NCBI RefSeq assembly: GCF_000272475.1
Contig: NZ_AKFJ01000084.1
Span: forward strand, 1-64,000
Length of the DNA: 64,000 bases
Reading direction: 5' to 3'
From: Novosphingobium sp. Rr 2-17
GTDB taxonomy: Bacteria > Pseudomonadota > Alphaproteobacteria > Sphingomonadales > Sphingomonadaceae
How positions within the stretch are numbered: the stretch's first letter is position 1; each line of letters starts with the position of its first letter. The position numbers and the translations under genes are program-made. The notes under the pieces are model-generated. The model ran no database searches. It saw only the letters and a list, made by a program, of their open reading frames with translations, and was not told the DNA's origin. Below, piece after piece: positions 63,936-64,000 of the stretch.

Positions 63936-64000
63936 AGATAACCCGCATCCTCGCTCTAGGTCTGATACTCTCGGTATCCACCACCGCCTTTGCACAAAGC
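63932..64000 (+). CDS. tolB: TolB propeller protein, 5' end only
   Basis: The ATG overlaps the tolA stop by four bases. The 23 codons that fit in the window encode a signal peptide (MKITRILALGLILSVSTTAFAQ). TolB, a periplasmic beta-propeller of the Tol-Pal system, is the expected next gene in this order; the identity rests on position and the leader alone. The gene continues beyond the window. Confidence 0.8.
   Translation, partial: MKITRILALGLILSVSTTAFAQS

Overview
The window is a GC-rich chromosomal segment from an alphaproteobacterium, most probably Sphingomonadales (Sphingomonas, Novosphingobium or a relative). The evidence is protein family resemblance (alphaproteobacterial-type SspB, DUF721, DUF1489 and GshA proteins), an exosortase-type PEP-CTERM protein, and short palindromic repeats of a kind common in this group. 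No rRNA, tRNA, CRISPR array or intact mobile element was seen. Almost everything is housekeeping DNA. The only clear mobile-element trace is a wrecked IS630-type transposase near the left edge. Layout: 1-1180 is gene-poor and holds the transposase remnant. 1189-3647 is a tight folB / unknown / moaA-moaD-moaE run (folate and molybdenum cofactor). 3650-5678 holds four small secreted or membrane proteins of unknown role. rplU-rpmA (5897-6487) ends in a good terminator and is followed by two tandem GNAT acetyltransferases, ygfZ, a LysR gene divergent from a pirin plus nitroreductase pair, an outer membrane barrel protein and a dihydroorotase-like amidohydrolase. 15800-23056 holds selO, an alpha/beta hydrolase, a glycosyltransferase, a YfgM-like protein with bamB, and a membrane methyltransferase-like protein. 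23065-33187 holds gshA-rsmE facing ubiA, then smc, two DsbA-like oxidoreductases and a DUF721 protein, divergent from mutY. 33184-38385 holds a serine hydrolase, nudC, a DUF1489 protein, mgtE and a cyclophilin. 39307-46754, mostly on the minus strand, carries corC-ybeY-phoH and, further along, miaB. These four are neighbours in many alphaproteobacteria but here are split by two plus-strand genes and other insertions. The miaB frame is broken by an apparent one-base deletion at a conserved cysteine. 46838-56318 holds argS, a SPOR protein, gyrB, two paralogous small membrane proteins flanking a DUF1810 gene, dapD, gmk and sspB. 56501-61115 is a histidine cluster (hisB, YciI-like, hisH, hisA, small membrane protein, hisF, a tiny PEP-CTERM protein, hisE, HIT protein). 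61205-64000 is ybgC-tolQ-tolR-tolA and the start of tolB, the envelope constriction system. The most unusual signals are: an 11-bp-phased direct repeat array immediately after hisF and upstream of a PEP-CTERM protein that has almost no mature body; a candidate small RNA locus of three successive hairpins between gyrB and a small membrane gene; the miaB frameshift; a perfect 33-bp inverted repeat inside the his cluster; and a dihydroorotase-like enzyme whose first metal histidine is glutamine. No complete, clearly novel multi-gene system was found.
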